Positions 17,772 to 27,774 of a stretch of DNA of 64,000 nucleotides are shown here, one piece after another (position 1 is the first letter of the stretch; each line of letters opens with the position of its first letter). This DNA is from Nostoc sp. UCD121. GTDB lineage: Bacteria; Cyanobacteriota; Cyanobacteriia; Cyanobacteriales; Nostocaceae. The notes beneath the pieces were generated by a model. The model made no database searches. It was not told the DNA's origin and saw nothing but the letters and a program-made list of their open reading frames with translations. The translations under genes were made by a program, and so were the position numbers. Location of the stretch: contig NZ_JACKZS010000002.1 of assembly GCF_014222285.1 (NCBI RefSeq), positions 54,720 to 118,719 of the forward strand. The letters are read 5' to 3'.

Positions 17772-19037
17772 ATGATCAAACTTCTAAATAACGGATTTAT
17801 TTTAATTGTGGATGATAATCCCACAAATTTATCTGTCCTGTGTGCAGCGCTAAATAGTGAGGGTTTTCGTTTCCGTGTTGCAGTGGATGGAGAAACTGCG
17901 ATCGCTCAGGCTGAACGCAATCAGCCAGAGTTGATTTTGCTGGATGTACAAATGCCGGGTATTGATGGATTTGAAACTTGTCGTCGTCTCAAAGCCAATC
18001 CTGCCACCCAAAACATTCCAATTATTTTCACCACTGCCTTAGCGGATACAGAAAGCAAAACAAAGGGATTTTCCCTTGGCGCAGTAGATTATATCCCTAA
18101 ACCGTTTGCCCAAGAGGAAGTCATTGCTAGAGTGCGCGTACATTTGCAACTCAAAAAATTGACTGAATCTTTAGAACAACAAGTTAGCGATCGCACCAAG
18201 GCTTTGCAACAAGCTCAAGTCCAACTCGTACAGCAAGAAAAACTATCAACACTCGGAGAGTTAATCGCTGGTATTGGCCATGAAATCAACAACCCTATCA
18301 ATTTTATTTCCAGCAATATTCCACCCTTGGAAGAATACATTGCAGGAGTAACCGAGTTGCTCCTACTGTATGAACAAGAGTATCCCAACCCAACAGCTAA
18401 AATTACCACTGCGATTGAAAAATTGGATCTGAACTTCGTTCTCGAAGATATGGTAAAAATTGTGAACTCACTTCAGCTAGGAAGTGAACGAATTCAAAAC
18501 CTTTCCAATTCACTCCGCAACTTCTCTCGCTCGGATAGTGATACAAAAATACTTGCTGATTTGCACCAAGGACTAGATAGTACACTAATGATTTTGCAAC
18601 ACCGCCTCAAACCCAACGGCGAGCGTCCGGGTATTGAAGTTATTAAAAGTTATGGAGTATTACCAGAGGTAAACTGCTATTTAGGGCAGATGAATCAAGT
18701 ATTTATGAACATTCTGGCAAATGCAATTGATGCCCTTGATGAAGCTATAATGCAAGGCAAATTGAGTAATCTAATTCCTGAGATTAAAATTGTAACAGAA
18801 ATAGATTCTGAACAATTGGTTATAATTCGGGTCGCTGACAATGGGATTGGTATTCCTGAACGGCTTAAACAACGCTTGTTTGAGCCGTTGTTTACCACAA
18901 AAACTGTTGGTAAAGGCACTGGACTTGGCTTGTCGATCGCTTATGAAATAGTTGTAGAAAAACACAAAGGTGTATTAGATGTCAATTCTCAACCAGGTAA
19001 GGGAACCGAATTTATCATCAAAATTCCCATAAAATAA
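17772..19037 (+). CDS. response regulator-histidine kinase fusion
   Basis: The 421-residue protein has a receiver domain first (ILIVDDNP near residue 12, acceptor in LILLDVQMPG near 57, Lys in DYIPKPF), then a coiled-coil linker (VSDRTKALQQAQVQL) and a transmitter with [33 protein letters not shown] and GKGTGLGLS. The transmitter is closely similar to that of the four-GAF kinase at 11917. It starts 152 bases after the ethylene-type kinase and could be a downstream relay partner receiving phosphate from it, as such REC-HK proteins do, though no experiment is implied. No output DNA-binding domain is nearby. Confidence 0.92.
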   Translation: MIKLLNNGFILIVDDNPTNLSVLCAALNSEGFRFRVAVDGETAIAQAERNQPELILLDVQMPGIDGFETCRRLKANPATQNIPIIFTTALADTESKTKGFSLGAVDYIPKPFAQEEVIARVRVHLQLKKLTESLEQQVSDRTKALQQAQVQLVQQEKLSTLGELIAGIGHEINNPINFISSNIPPLEEYIAGVTELLLLYEQEYPNPTAKITTAIEKLDLNFVLEDMVKIVNSLQLGSERIQNLSNSLRNFSRSDSDTKILADLHQGLDSTLMILQHRLKPNGERPGIEVIKSYGVLPEVNCYLGQMNQVFMNILANAIDALDEAIMQGKLSNLIPEIKIVTEIDSEQLVIIRVADNGIGIPERLKQRLFEPLFTTKTVGKGTGLGLSIAYEIVVEKHKGVLDVNSQPGKGTEFIIKIPIK

Positions 19038-19131
19038 AAGCATTTAATTAATTACAAAGCTGCTTTAGCATTTATCATACTGGAGACAAGGAAAAATTTT
19101 TCCAATACATAATCACTAATTCATATATAGA

Positions 19132-19620
19132 GTGAATCCAATTTTAGATCCTCAATTAATGGCAGAACGCATAGAATCCCTAAAAGCTGGAATAGTTGGA
19201 GGTTTCTCTGTGGGTTTTGCTTTTGTACTTTTCAGTCTTTTAAATACTTTTGTACTAGCAAAGTATTTTCAGAACCTTGCAAGTCTGCACAGTGATATTA
19301 ACTGGCACTTGTGGGTGAGTGGTGCGTTCGCAAAGCTTGCCGCCAGTTGCGGCATCGCAATTTTTAGTGGCTTACTATTTGGTGTCACTTACCGCTATAT
19401 CATCCGCTCAGATAAAAATCCCCAACTCAAAGCTGGTGGGGTTCTGTCCTTTGGTTTGGTGCGGGGATTGGCTCAGATAGAGCTTGGGTTGAATTCAAGT
19501 ATCACAATTTGGTCTTTTTTGGTAATAGCGGCAGAAAGTTTATTGTGGTTTGCGTTTGCTGCGATCGCTCTTGATCTTGCGATTAAACTCCGTTGGGTTA
19601 AACCTTTTTCATCCATCTAA
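19132..19620 (+). CDS. conserved four-helix membrane protein, function unknown
   Basis: The frame opens with GTG and yields 162 residues with four hydrophobic helices (about 18-43, 62-87, 105-122 and 127-150). The charged start (LDPQLMAERIESLKAG) and the internal SGLLFGVTYRYIIRSDKNPQLKAG loop are typical of a cyanobacteria-specific membrane family with no assigned role. It follows the REC-kinase gene by 94 bases on the same strand, but no clear operon signal is seen. Confidence 0.7.
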   Translation: MNPILDPQLMAERIESLKAGIVGGFSVGFAFVLFSLLNTFVLAKYFQNLASLHSDINWHLWVSGAFAKLAASCGIAIFSGLLFGVTYRYIIRSDKNPQLKAGGVLSFGLVRGLAQIELGLNSSITIWSFLVIAAESLLWFAFAAIALDLAIKLRWVKPFSSI

Positions 19621-19830
19621 ATTTCCTTTCTCTAAGTATAGTAGCCCCATATAGATGTGAAATCCTACCAGGGGTTGTGGCGCAAATAGATAAAAAGCTG
19701 GAAGCATTGCGACTTTGTAGTATGCTTAATACAATAAACTTACAAGTATGGCTTGTGTAATATATTGTGTTAATTCCAGATGCAAGTATAAATTTTTGCT
19801 ATTATTGGTTCTCCGTATTTGTTACTTAAT

Positions 19831-20394
19831 ATGCAAACTAAAATATCCCACTATTATCTGATAGTCGATTTGGAGGCTACGTGCTGTGACAAGAAGACTA
19901 TTCCTCGTCACGAAATGGAAATCATTGAAATCGGTGCGGTGATGCTCAATCGAGCAACATGGGAAATTGATTCTGAGTTTCAGCAATTCATCCAACCTGT
20001 GAGACATCCACAATTGACAGACTTTTGTATCGAACTGACTAGTATTCGGCAGCAAAATATTGATGAAGCACCAAAATTCATTGAGGCAATTTCTCGATTT
20101 AAAGAATGGATTTATTCATTTCCCAATCATATTTTTTGTTCTTGGGGTAATTACGATAAAAAGCAATTTATTCAAGATTGCGCGTTTCATAATTTCCCTT
20201 ATCCTTTTACTTCAGAACACATAAATATCAAAGAGGAATTTTCAGAATATCTTGCCGTATCTAAAAAATTTGGTATGGCACAAGCTCTCAATGAGCTAGG
20301 GATAGAATTGAAAGGTACACATCATCGTGGCATTGATGATGCTCACAATATTGCATCTATCTACAGACAGATTAAAAGCATCAAAATAAACTAA
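19831..20394 (+). CDS. 3'-5' exonuclease, DEDDh (ERI-1-like)
   Basis: The 187-residue protein is a DnaQ-superfamily exonuclease. ExoI is LIVDLEATCC (Asp13, Glu15), ExoII is SWGNYDKKQF (Asp109) and ExoIII is HHRGIDDAHN (His165, Asp170), so all five DEDDh residues are present. The ERI-1/KapD-like order and the small size point to an RNA or short-duplex trimming enzyme rather than a polymerase proofreading subunit. The ATG at 19831 is preferred; an in-frame TTG at 19819 would add four residues. No strong ribosome site is visible. Confidence 0.9.
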   Translation: MQTKISHYYLIVDLEATCCDKKTIPRHEMEIIEIGAVMLNRATWEIDSEFQQFIQPVRHPQLTDFCIELTSIRQQNIDEAPKFIEAISRFKEWIYSFPNHIFCSWGNYDKKQFIQDCAFHNFPYPFTSEHINIKEEFSEYLAVSKKFGMAQALNELGIELKGTHHRGIDDAHNIASIYRQIKSIKIN

Positions 20395-20468
20395 ATAATG
20401 GAAAATTCGTAATATACCATTTTAAAGTTTTGCGGTAAATTACGAAGATTGTTGCTAGAAAATTATTT

Positions 20469-20858
20469 CTAGTCAAAAAGATTTTTAGAGGAACCTTTTT
20501 TGCTATTGGGTGAGTATTCAGAACAATTCATAGCTTCTCCGGTAAGAACAACAGAAGGATTGACTGCACATTTTAGATAATGATTATTTGAATAAAATCG
20601 ACAGTTTTTACAGGGAAGTTTGTGTAAACCGTTAATAGAAATAACCATTTTATCATCTAAAAATGCCCGGATTTTTTGCAATATTAGAAAAAAAACTACC
20701 CAGCCAATTAGAAAGCCAACAGGAGATAAGGATACCGCTAGATCGGGTATGCTTAATTCATGCGTTTGTGCTTGTTCATTTCTTGCTTCACTCAAGTTTC
20801 CTTGATGTAAATTACTATTGGCTAATACAGTTTTTTGCAAAATTAGATCGTGATACAT
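20469..20858 (-). CDS. membrane protein with C-terminal cysteine cluster
   Basis: The 129-residue protein has one hydrophobic helix near residues 45-62 (VGFLIGWVVFFLIL) and a C-terminal domain with four conserved-looking cysteines (KLPCKNCRFYSNNHYLKCAV, then MNCSEY), a pattern fit for a zinc or iron-sulfur site. Proteins with this PCKNCRFY...LKCAVNP...CSEY ending are widespread in cyanobacteria with no known role. It converges with the exonuclease gene. An earlier part (LIDLQK-like start) varies and the start codon is the only good one. Confidence 0.7.
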   Translation of the reverse strand: MYHDLILQKTVLANSNLHQGNLSEARNEQAQTHELSIPDLAVSLSPVGFLIGWVVFFLILQKIRAFLDDKMVISINGLHKLPCKNCRFYSNNHYLKCAVNPSVVLTGEAMNCSEYSPNSKKGSSKNLFD

Positions 20859-21540
20859 ATTATTTACCTTTTCCTATATGTATTTACTAACTTGATTTTT
20901 GATAGTCGCCTAACTAGAAATTTAGAACCATAACAAACTTAAAAACTATCCATATTTGTTCATACTAGATATGTAGATATCAAAAGGCTTTGAACAATAA
21001 GGGTATTTATGGATTAGATTGTTTCATGTGTATTTTAATTAACTAACAATCACTACACAACTGTCAGTAGCACATATTTTAATGTTTACAATGGTTTAAT
21101 TATAGGTTTAGCAAAATAAGACTTCGCCTATATCTGCCAAGAGTTTTGCTTGTTATTTTAAGTTATATACCCAAGGGAATAAATTAGAGAATAGATTTAT
21201 AACTGGATATTTCTATGTTAAGATAAATCTAAAAATATTCTTAAAATTTTCTAGACATTAAAGCTGTGTCACTTCCCAGTTATTTTTTTATAAAAATCTT
21301 GAATCCAATGATGGTCGTATTAGAAATTTATTTATTAGATAATTTTCGCTGGCAATGGAAATTTTAGGGTGTGTTAAATAGCCACATACACTTGTAGTTA
21401 TTAATTCTATCTATTATTTTGATAATTTTTTGCTCTATTTACCTGATAAAGTAATATATATATCTGGGTTAAGTGGGCTATCAAAGAATAGCCTCTCATC
21501 AGATTGCAAGCCAATAATATTGATTTTGAGGCTACAATTT
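20859..21540. other. 682-base AT-rich intergenic region
   Basis: No protein or RNA gene recognised. It lies between divergent genes and should carry promoters for both. A frame upstream of the superoxide dismutase ATG stays open to 21430, but the residues it would add look non-coding. Confidence 0.5.
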
Positions 21541-22338
21541 ATGATAAGATTTTTGCGAAAAAAAATAGTTTTTTTCTTTACAACAATTGTGCTGGCAATT
21601 CTGCTAATTTCTCATCAACCAGTACTAATAGCTGAGGCACAATCTTCTAAACCAACACCAACGTCTGCTAGGTCATTTCCCCCTGTAGCTTATCCTAATC
21701 GGGCACTAAGCGCTTTCCCTGCACAGCTGCCACCATTGCCTTATGGTTATGGGGCATTAGGAAAAGCTATTGATGCTGAAACGATGAAATTGCATCACGA
21801 TGCACACCACGCTAGCTACGTCAAGAACTTAAATGATGCATTAAAGCAGTACCCAGATTTGCAAAAAAGAAGTGTTGAAGCTTTATTAGTGGATTTGAAC
21901 AGCGTACCTGAAGATATTCGGACAAAAGTACGTAATAACGGTGGTGGTCATCTCAACCACACGATTTTTTGGCAACTGATGAGTCCCGACAGTGGTGGAC
22001 AACCAACGGGAGCGATCGCTCAAGAAATTAACCAAACTTTTGGCAGTTTTGATGCCTTTAAAAAACAGTTTAATGCAGCAGGTGCCGCTCGCTTTGGTAG
22101 TGGTTGGGTTTGGCTAGTACGCAATCCTCAAAATCAACTCCAGATTGTTACTACAGCAAATCAGGATAACCCAATTATGGATGGTTTCTATCCGATTATG
22201 GGTAACGATCTATGGGAACACGCTTATTACCTTAAATATCGCAACCGTCGGGCTGAGTATTTGAATAATTGGTGGAATGTTGTGAATTGGCCGCAGATTA
22301 ACAGGCGATCGCAACTTTCATCACAACAACCTCGTTAG
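21541..22338 (+). CDS. sodA: exported manganese superoxide dismutase
   Basis: From the ATG at 21541 the product is 265 residues: a signal anchor (residues ~7-28, preceded by MIRFLRKK), a ~35-residue Pro/Ser-rich linker, then an Fe/Mn superoxide dismutase. Metal ligands are His85 (KLHHDAHH), His140 ([10 protein letters not shown]), Asp223 and His227 (NDLWEHAYY). The GGHLNH and QDNPI features favour manganese. It converts superoxide to peroxide and oxygen, here at the outside of the plasma membrane or in the thylakoid lumen, as in the membrane-attached SodA of Nostoc. A strong hairpin ends the gene. Confidence 0.92.
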   Translation: MIRFLRKKIVFFFTTIVLAILLISHQPVLIAEAQSSKPTPTSARSFPPVAYPNRALSAFPAQLPPLPYGYGALGKAIDAETMKLHHDAHHASYVKNLNDALKQYPDLQKRSVEALLVDLNSVPEDIRTKVRNNGGGHLNHTIFWQLMSPDSGGQPTGAIAQEINQTFGSFDAFKKQFNAAGAARFGSGWVWLVRNPQNQLQIVTTANQDNPIMDGFYPIMGNDLWEHAYYLKYRNRRAEYLNNWWNVVNWPQINRRSQLSSQQPR

Positions 22339-22379
22339 CAATACCATCAAGGATATCAAGCCGCTTATAGAAATCTTAT

Positions 22380-22403
22380 AAAGCTACCTCTAGAGGTAGC
22401 TTT
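22380..22403. terminator. bidirectional rho-independent terminator
   Basis: Perfect 11-base arms AAAGCTACCTC/GAGGTAGCTTT with a TA loop. It lies between the ends of sodA (rightward) and the 436-residue exported protein (leftward), with AT-rich sequence on both sides. Confidence 0.8.
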
Positions 22404-22450
22404 ATTCATAGCACTGCTACCCCTATACATTCTTTTTTACAGATGTCTAA

Positions 22451-23761
22451 TTATGAATTACGGATTTTTAAAGACCGATGTTTAGAACGAACTATGTATA
22501 GTAGAACAATTAGCAATACAAGCGCTTTGATCATTGATGGCTCCACTACCTTCTTCACTTCCGTAGGGGGTTTAGGAGTAACATTACACGGAATCTCAAT
22601 TATCTGTGTGTGATCGGAGCCACCACCACTAGGAGTCAGATCGCATTCGCCTTTGCTGTCGAAAGACAAAGGTGTAGGTGGAGGTGTAGGTATAGGTGTA
22701 TTTTCTGGAGGAACAGATGATTGACCTGAAGAACTATCGCTATCCATCAATAGAATCATCGCTATAACAAGAGCTCCAATTCCTAGTGGCCAGAGTGGAA
22801 AGGAATCAGGACTATCTGCTACGAAGACTTCTCCCTCGGAGCCAGGGATATCAAAGGCTATTGTTTCTCCATCCAACGGTACTGGACTGTCACTAATCAA
22901 CATATCTCCTGGGATACCTTCTCCCAAAAGCTGATTAAATTCTTCTGGAATCGCGTTGTTGGGTCGTCCGAGTTCCCCACCATCTTCGGAGTATGGGTAG
23001 GATAGTAGCTCAAAAACCCTCTTTTCGAGTCGGTTTGAATCTCCAGAATTCAAGGCATCTAAGCCTGTAGAGATTTTATTTATATAAAAATTCGTCATCT
23101 CTGGCGACAGACCTAAAGATTGAATTTGCTCCTTAATGTTAGAAATTTTTGAGGCTTCCTCAAACAGCAGTCGTCCGTATGAGAATTTCAAGTCTAGTAG
23201 TCCATCACGGAGGCTGACCGAGTTATTGCCTCCTGAATATGGAGACCAGTAGAACTGGTTTGTTACTAGTCCGAGTCCTTCTACGGGATTGCGACCAAAA
23301 TGTTGTCCAAGAAGGTATTGAGAGCTATCCATGATTGCGGGGGATTCGTTTCTCCAAAAAGAGGCGAAAGGCACCGCAGGGAGATTGGGATTATTACCGT
23401 AAAACCTAGCGAAATTCTGGAAATTTTTCTCCCCACCGGCTGCTCGAATCAGGAGGTTTTGATAAGTACTCCCACCGTTTAATTCCACTAATCGTTGGAT
23501 TACCGATCCAGTTTTATTGCAGGTCAGACCAAATCCCACCTCACATCCAGGAATGACTCGCATCTGCTTCAAATTCTGGTTATTGATTTGGTACTGGAGA
23601 TACTCAGGCTCCAATCCTTGTTGGATACCATAGCGTCCAATATTGAGTTGTCCAAAAGCAGACTGACACGTAGTGATTCCTACTGCAAGAGATGAGAATG
23701 CGATCGTTGCAAAACGAACCGCTTTCGATATTGCAATTTTTTGAAAAATTGATTTAGGCAA
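22451..23761 (-). CDS. exported protein of unknown function (436 aa)
   Basis: I do not recognise the family. A TTG at 23761 preceded by GGAGGTG is chosen as the start; the longer frame to 23842 begins inside heptamer-type repeat DNA and its extra residues look non-coding. The product has a signal sequence (residues ~10-36, ending near SAFGQL), a ~260-residue globular part with CEVGFGLTC near 75-83, then a hydrophobic stretch (FPLWPLGIGALVIAMILLM), a Ser/Pro-rich spacer with two more Cys, and a last hydrophobic helix followed by RSKHRSLK. The two late membrane segments suggest an anchored periplasmic or surface protein. It follows the 213-residue exported protein, probably as its operon partner. 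Confidence 0.7.
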   Translation of the reverse strand: MPKSIFQKIAISKAVRFATIAFSSLAVGITTCQSAFGQLNIGRYGIQQGLEPEYLQYQINNQNLKQMRVIPGCEVGFGLTCNKTGSVIQRLVELNGGSTYQNLLIRAAGGEKNFQNFARFYGNNPNLPAVPFASFWRNESPAIMDSSQYLLGQHFGRNPVEGLGLVTNQFYWSPYSGGNNSVSLRDGLLDLKFSYGRLLFEEASKISNIKEQIQSLGLSPEMTNFYINKISTGLDALNSGDSNRLEKRVFELLSYPYSEDGGELGRPNNAIPEEFNQLLGEGIPGDMLISDSPVPLDGETIAFDIPGSEGEVFVADSPDSFPLWPLGIGALVIAMILLMDSDSSSGQSSVPPENTPIPTPPPTPLSFDSKGECDLTPSGGGSDHTQIIEIPCNVTPKPPTEVKKVVEPSMIKALVLLIVLLYIVRSKHRSLKIRNS

Positions 23762-23765
23762 GATG

Positions 23766-23772
23766 CACCTCC
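23766..23772 (-). promoter_or_regulatory. ribosome binding site deciding a TTG start
   Basis: On the minus strand GGAGGTG lies four bases before TTG (23761-23759). It supports starting the 436-residue protein there rather than at the ATG within repeat DNA at 23842. Confidence 0.65.
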
Positions 23773-23871
23773 AGTAAACGACAGCAATTTGATTGGGCTG
23801 GGAATTCGGTATTGGTTTTTCTCCCCAATCTCCAGTCCCCAACCCTCAGTCATCAATCCCCACTCCCGAAT

Positions 23872-24513
23872 TCAACTCTTAGGTAAATAAATGTTGATCG
23901 TGATTCCGGTACCTTTGAGATTTCCTGATGAGAGTGTGTGATATAAGACCATTCCCCGATTTGGTTGATCGAAAAGAAACGCACGACGTGTAGGTTTGAT
24001 CTTCCCTTGCTTTACTAAGGAAACGAAGGCTTCTAAATATCTACGTATACCTTTGCGGTTCTCTTGAGTCGTATTCAGATGATGCTCGATCAGCATCATA
24101 AAGAAGTTCAAGCTACGATTTTCTTGCCCCTGAATCAGACTACCTTCATCTAGAAAGGAACTTGCTATGAGCCTGTTATCAACTCGTTTAACCTTAAACA
24201 GAGTAAAGTAACGCCCTTCTTTTTTCGGATCGTTCGCATAACAGACCCAAGAACCCTCTTTATTTTGGGTAAAACCTTGTTCAGCAAGGTAAGAAAGCAA
24301 AGAATTATTGGTTTTAGTCTGTGGTGGAGGTAATAAATCTTCAATGGGATCTAAAGAGCAAATCCTCTGTGTTGTTTTCCGTTGAGACACAGCAGCAGCC
24401 TCTTGGATACGGAGGCGTAGGGGCTTGTCAGCAGACATTGCCATGCTAGACATTGCAGCCAATACAGACGCTTGGAGAGCGATCGCTCCAATCAAACGAA
24501 CAATGATATTCAT
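23872..24513 (-). CDS. exported protein of unknown function (213 aa)
   Basis: The 213-residue protein has a signal peptide (hydrophobic to about residue 25, cleavage expected near MSA-DKP) and a globular domain with QRICSLDPIEDLLPPP near residue 48, a WVCYAND segment near 93 and a final beta-rich part (VLYHTLSSGNLKGTGITINIYLPKS). I recognise no family. It reads leftward into the 436-residue exported protein 110 bases away, and the gap holds degenerate heptamer repeats. The pairing of two exported unknowns suggests a shared envelope job. Confidence 0.7.
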   Translation of the reverse strand: MNIIVRLIGAIALQASVLAAMSSMAMSADKPLRLRIQEAAAVSQRKTTQRICSLDPIEDLLPPPQTKTNNSLLSYLAEQGFTQNKEGSWVCYANDPKKEGRYFTLFKVKRVDNRLIASSFLDEGSLIQGQENRSLNFFMMLIEHHLNTTQENRKGIRRYLEAFVSLVKQGKIKPTRRAFLFDQPNRGMVLYHTLSSGNLKGTGITINIYLPKS

Positions 24514-25508
24514 GTTTTACCTGTTACTTTTACTTACGTTGTCAATAATCAAGTCGTTACTAAATCAGGATTGATTTAGCAGTCCTAAACCATTTGTTAA
24601 ATTTAAGTGTTTGCCTCATTTGATCGAGGTCGCTTAAGTTTTCACTAGTCAAATAGGAATTGTATATATAGGTAACTAAGCATAAAGATAATCAGTATCT
24701 AAAGAAAAGACACAATCTTAATGTTTTATTGGCAACAAAAAACTTGCTTTCTGTTACTTTTACGTATACAAAAAACCTTTGACATTGCGTCAACACTTTT
24801 ATATTTACTGTTGTCTAAATTTTTGCCGATGCTAAGAGGTTTTTATGCCTTCTTCGCTGGCTATCACGATTCCTAAAAAAGGGCTTTTTTAGCTCTTTAG
24901 TATGTTATATAAGCAGAGTTTCAAAAGCTCTGTGCCTTGCACATTGATGCTTTTGGTGATTTCCTTGCTGGGTTGAATAACTTTTTGTTTTTTGGAGGTA
25001 GCACGCCTGACTAGCTGTTTCAGCATGGTCGTAAATTGATGTATAAATAATATCTCCTGACAGTAAAATAATATTACCATGAGCTTGAGACATGCAACTG
25101 TATTGTGGACAGTTATCAAAGTTGTACACAGGGAATCGTAACTACCTCTCTATAAAATTTCATGGCAAATAGCTGAGAATCAAAGTTCATTTACTTATAT
25201 ATCGTTAGTATTTTTAAAATATAGTACTCTTGTTCTTAGACTATTCATTTTTTTTGTCTTAAATGTAACTTGCATTTAAAAGACATACGTATATAAAGAT
25301 ATTCTTATTGCTGGAGCAGCTTGATTATCTGAACTTTAAGCTAGAAGCGATGCCTGCGGCTGTAAACTACGCATCATATCAAGTCTGGGTAATTAATTCT
25401 GACTCCCACAGCAATTGCACCCCTCACCAGTACATCAAGAGGATAGAAAAAACGTATCTTTGGCTACAATTAAGGTATTAACTTGGTATTTTTACAAGCC
25501 TTGACAGT
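24514..25508. other. 995-base intergenic region without clear genes
   Basis: AT-rich and between divergent genes. Short overlapping leftward frames at 24889-25129 exist, one with the ending VIQPSKEITKSINVQGTELLK, but have no supporting ribosome site or family. A near-perfect hairpin CTAAAAAAG/CTTTTTTAG occurs at 24873-24892. Confidence 0.5.
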
Positions 25509-25937
25509 ATGAATGTGGAATTTTTTAACAGGATTCCTTTTATACCTTTAGTATTACTATGGCTAGCTTACACTCTCCTGGGATGGTATCTTGCTGCTAA
25601 TCATATTGTTTGGTTAGTAGGAGCTTTTGTGGCTGCTATGGTTATAGTTATTGTGCGAAAGAGTACTTCTTGGTTAGAGCGTTTAGTTGAATTTGGATCT
25701 CAAACTTTAGCTGTCATATTATTTTTAAGTATATCAATTGCTTTTGTAGCAACTTGGTCGCTATTATTAAGGCTTTTTCTCATACCTTTAGCAACTACGA
25801 TTTTAGCTGATTTGGAAATGCGCTTTTCTGGCTTTAATAAACTAGATTCATTCTGGATTTTAACAGTTATAGCAGTATTAGGTTTGGTTGTGGGTGAATT
25901 AATCGATATTCTACTTTTTCCCAGTAGTAGATACTAA
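25509..25937 (+). CDS. four-helix membrane protein, function unknown
   Basis: A 142-residue protein, mostly hydrophobic, with helices at about 12-30, 32-50, 62-92 and 112-135. A short basic loop (VRKSTSWLERLVEFGSQ) separates the second and third. No motif recognised. It has an ATG start but only a poor ribosome site (TTGACAGT). It stands alone between long non-coding stretches. Confidence 0.6.
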   Translation: MNVEFFNRIPFIPLVLLWLAYTLLGWYLAANHIVWLVGAFVAAMVIVIVRKSTSWLERLVEFGSQTLAVILFLSISIAFVATWSLLLRLFLIPLATTILADLEMRFSGFNKLDSFWILTVIAVLGLVVGELIDILLFPSSRY

Positions 25938-26290
25938 AAAATTAAGAGTAAAAAGAAATTTTTATGATTTATTACTCGCTAACCCCTACTAATCTCAAAT
26001 TTTAGGTGATTGCTAGATCATCTAGCTGCTTATCCAAGCGATGCACGATTACCCTCTATTAGTCAATCATTCTCTAGATTAATTTGACATTCTCCCCACC
26101 TTGCTCTGAAAAGCATAATTGAAGCGATCGCTGAATGTGGCGAGATGGATATTACCGCTTGAAGAAATCTCACTGATGATTGTCATTTTTGAGTCACATT
26201 TGTTTTTAACCATAGAAACATAGGTAAAACAGTGCAAAAAAAGATGAAACAAAGCGGAAAGTCCCCACTCAACACTAGTAAGGAAGTGAC
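25938..26290. other. 353-base intergenic region before the APC permease
   Basis: Nothing coding recognised. One HIP1 octamer occurs near 26144. AAGGAAGTGAC lies just before the GTG of the permease and can serve as its ribosome site. Confidence 0.5.
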
Positions 26291-27649
26291 GTGAGTAGAC
26301 GTAAAGACTACAGTTTGCTTCAGCAGACAGCAACAACTGAAGTAGCAACACCCAAGCCATCACTGACATTACCAGATGCAGTGGCTCTGATTGTCGGTAT
26401 TGTCATCGGGGCAGGGATTTTTGAAACCCCGGCTCTAGTGGCAAATCAAGCAGGTAGTAATATTGCTGTACTGCTTTTTTGGCTGATTGGCGGTGTAGTA
26501 TCTCTGGTAGGAGCGCTGTGCTATGCAGAGTTGGCAACTGTCTATCCCGATGTTGGTGGTACTTACTATTATTTGAAACGTGCATTCGGGCGGGGAGTCG
26601 CCTTTTTATTTGCCTGGGCGCGGATGACAGTAATTCAAACTGGTTCCATTGCTCTGTTGGCATTTGTTTTTGGCGATTATGTTTCTCAGATATGGCGGCT
26701 AGGAGCGTTTTCGTCTTCTATTTATGCAGCGATCGCGATCGCACTTTTAACTGCTTTGAACATCATTGGTTTGCAGCAGGGGAAGTGGACGCAAAACTTG
26801 CTAAGTGCAGCGAAAGTTCTGGGTTTGTTGCTAGTAGTGATTCTTGGGCTTACCGCCATTCCTAATTCTGCCCCCCCTGTAGAATCTGCATCATCAGGAA
26901 CCTGGGGATTAGCGATGGTGTTTGTGTTGTTGTCTTACGGCGGTTGGAATGAAGCGGCTTATATCTCCGCAGAAATTCAAGATGGACGACGCAATATAGT
27001 GCGATCGCTAATGTGGAGTATTGGGATCATCACAGCCATTTATTTGCTAATCAATCTGGCTTACCTACGGGGACTAGGATTAGCAAACATGGCCCAGTCG
27101 GAAGCAGTAGCCGCAGATTTAATGCGCTCTCTTTGGGGCGCACCGGGAGCCTTGTTTATTAGTGTATTGATTGCGATCGCTACTTTAGGAGCAACCAACG
27201 CCACAATCTTTACCGGAGCGCGTACCAACTACGCACTGGGACAGGATTTTTCGCTATTTGGTTTTATGGGACACTGGAAACAACGTCCAAGTAGTCCCAC
27301 CTATGCCTTATTCTTGCAAGCAGCGATCGCTTTAGCACTGGTTTTTTTAGGCACGCTCACCCGCAAAGGCTTTCAAACAATGGTGGATTATACCGCCCCA
27401 ATATTTTGGTTCTTCTTCTTGCTTTCTGGCATATCCCTGCTGGTATTGCGAATCCGTGAACCCCACATAGCACGACCATTCCGTGTGCCATTTTATCCTT
27501 TAACACCATTGCTCTTTTGTGCAGTCTGCGGTTACTTGCTTTATTCCAGTTTGGTTTATACAGGCGTGGGAGCAATTGCAGGTGTTTTAGTTGTCGCAGC
27601 AGGTATCCCCCTGTTGTTCTGGAATAACTATCGCCAAGGTAGAACTTAA
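26291..27649 (+). CDS. APC-family amino acid permease
   Basis: The 452-residue protein starts at a GTG with AAGGAAG upstream. It has about twelve membrane helices and the amino acid/polyamine/organocation signature in helix 1 (GIVIGAGIFETPALVA) and helix 2-3 (ALCYAELATVYPDVGGTYYYLKRAFG). The conserved GGWNEAAYISAEIQDGRRNI loop near residue 220 is typical of the LAT/serine-threonine exchanger-like branch. It probably exchanges or imports neutral amino acids; the substrate cannot be read from sequence. It stands alone ahead of the methyltransferase gene. Confidence 0.88.
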   Translation: MSRRKDYSLLQQTATTEVATPKPSLTLPDAVALIVGIVIGAGIFETPALVANQAGSNIAVLLFWLIGGVVSLVGALCYAELATVYPDVGGTYYYLKRAFGRGVAFLFAWARMTVIQTGSIALLAFVFGDYVSQIWRLGAFSSSIYAAIAIALLTALNIIGLQQGKWTQNLLSAAKVLGLLLVVILGLTAIPNSAPPVESASSGTWGLAMVFVLLSYGGWNEAAYISAEIQDGRRNIVRSLMWSIGIITAIYLLINLAYLRGLGLANMAQSEAVAADLMRSLWGAPGALFISVLIAIATLGATNATIFTGARTNYALGQDFSLFGFMGHWKQRPSSPTYALFLQAAIALALVFLGTLTRKGFQTMVDYTAPIFWFFFLLSGISLLVLRIREPHIARPFRVPFYPLTPLLFCAVCGYLLYSSLVYTGVGAIAGVLVVAAGIPLLFWNNYRQGRT

Positions 27650-27774
27650 TACAATTTTGGATTTTGGGTCACACTTTGGTGTGCTTCTAGCGCAACTTGG
27701 ATTTTCGATTGTGCAACCTAAACCTCATACGAGTTGTTTTACTAACTACAACTACTGAATCAAGGAAAAAACTT

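Noticed and set aside
21430..21540. Longer start for superoxide dismutase
   Set aside because: It would put 37 unlikely residues ahead of a normal signal sequence.
23762..23842. Longer start for the 436-residue exported protein
   Set aside because: The added 27 residues come from heptamer-like DNA and lie before the good ribosome site at 23766.
24889..25129. Two overlapping short leftward frames
   Set aside because: No ribosome site, no family, AT-rich intergenic setting.
26403..26865. Frames on both strands inside the permease gene
   Set aside because: Shadows of the APC permease reading frame.
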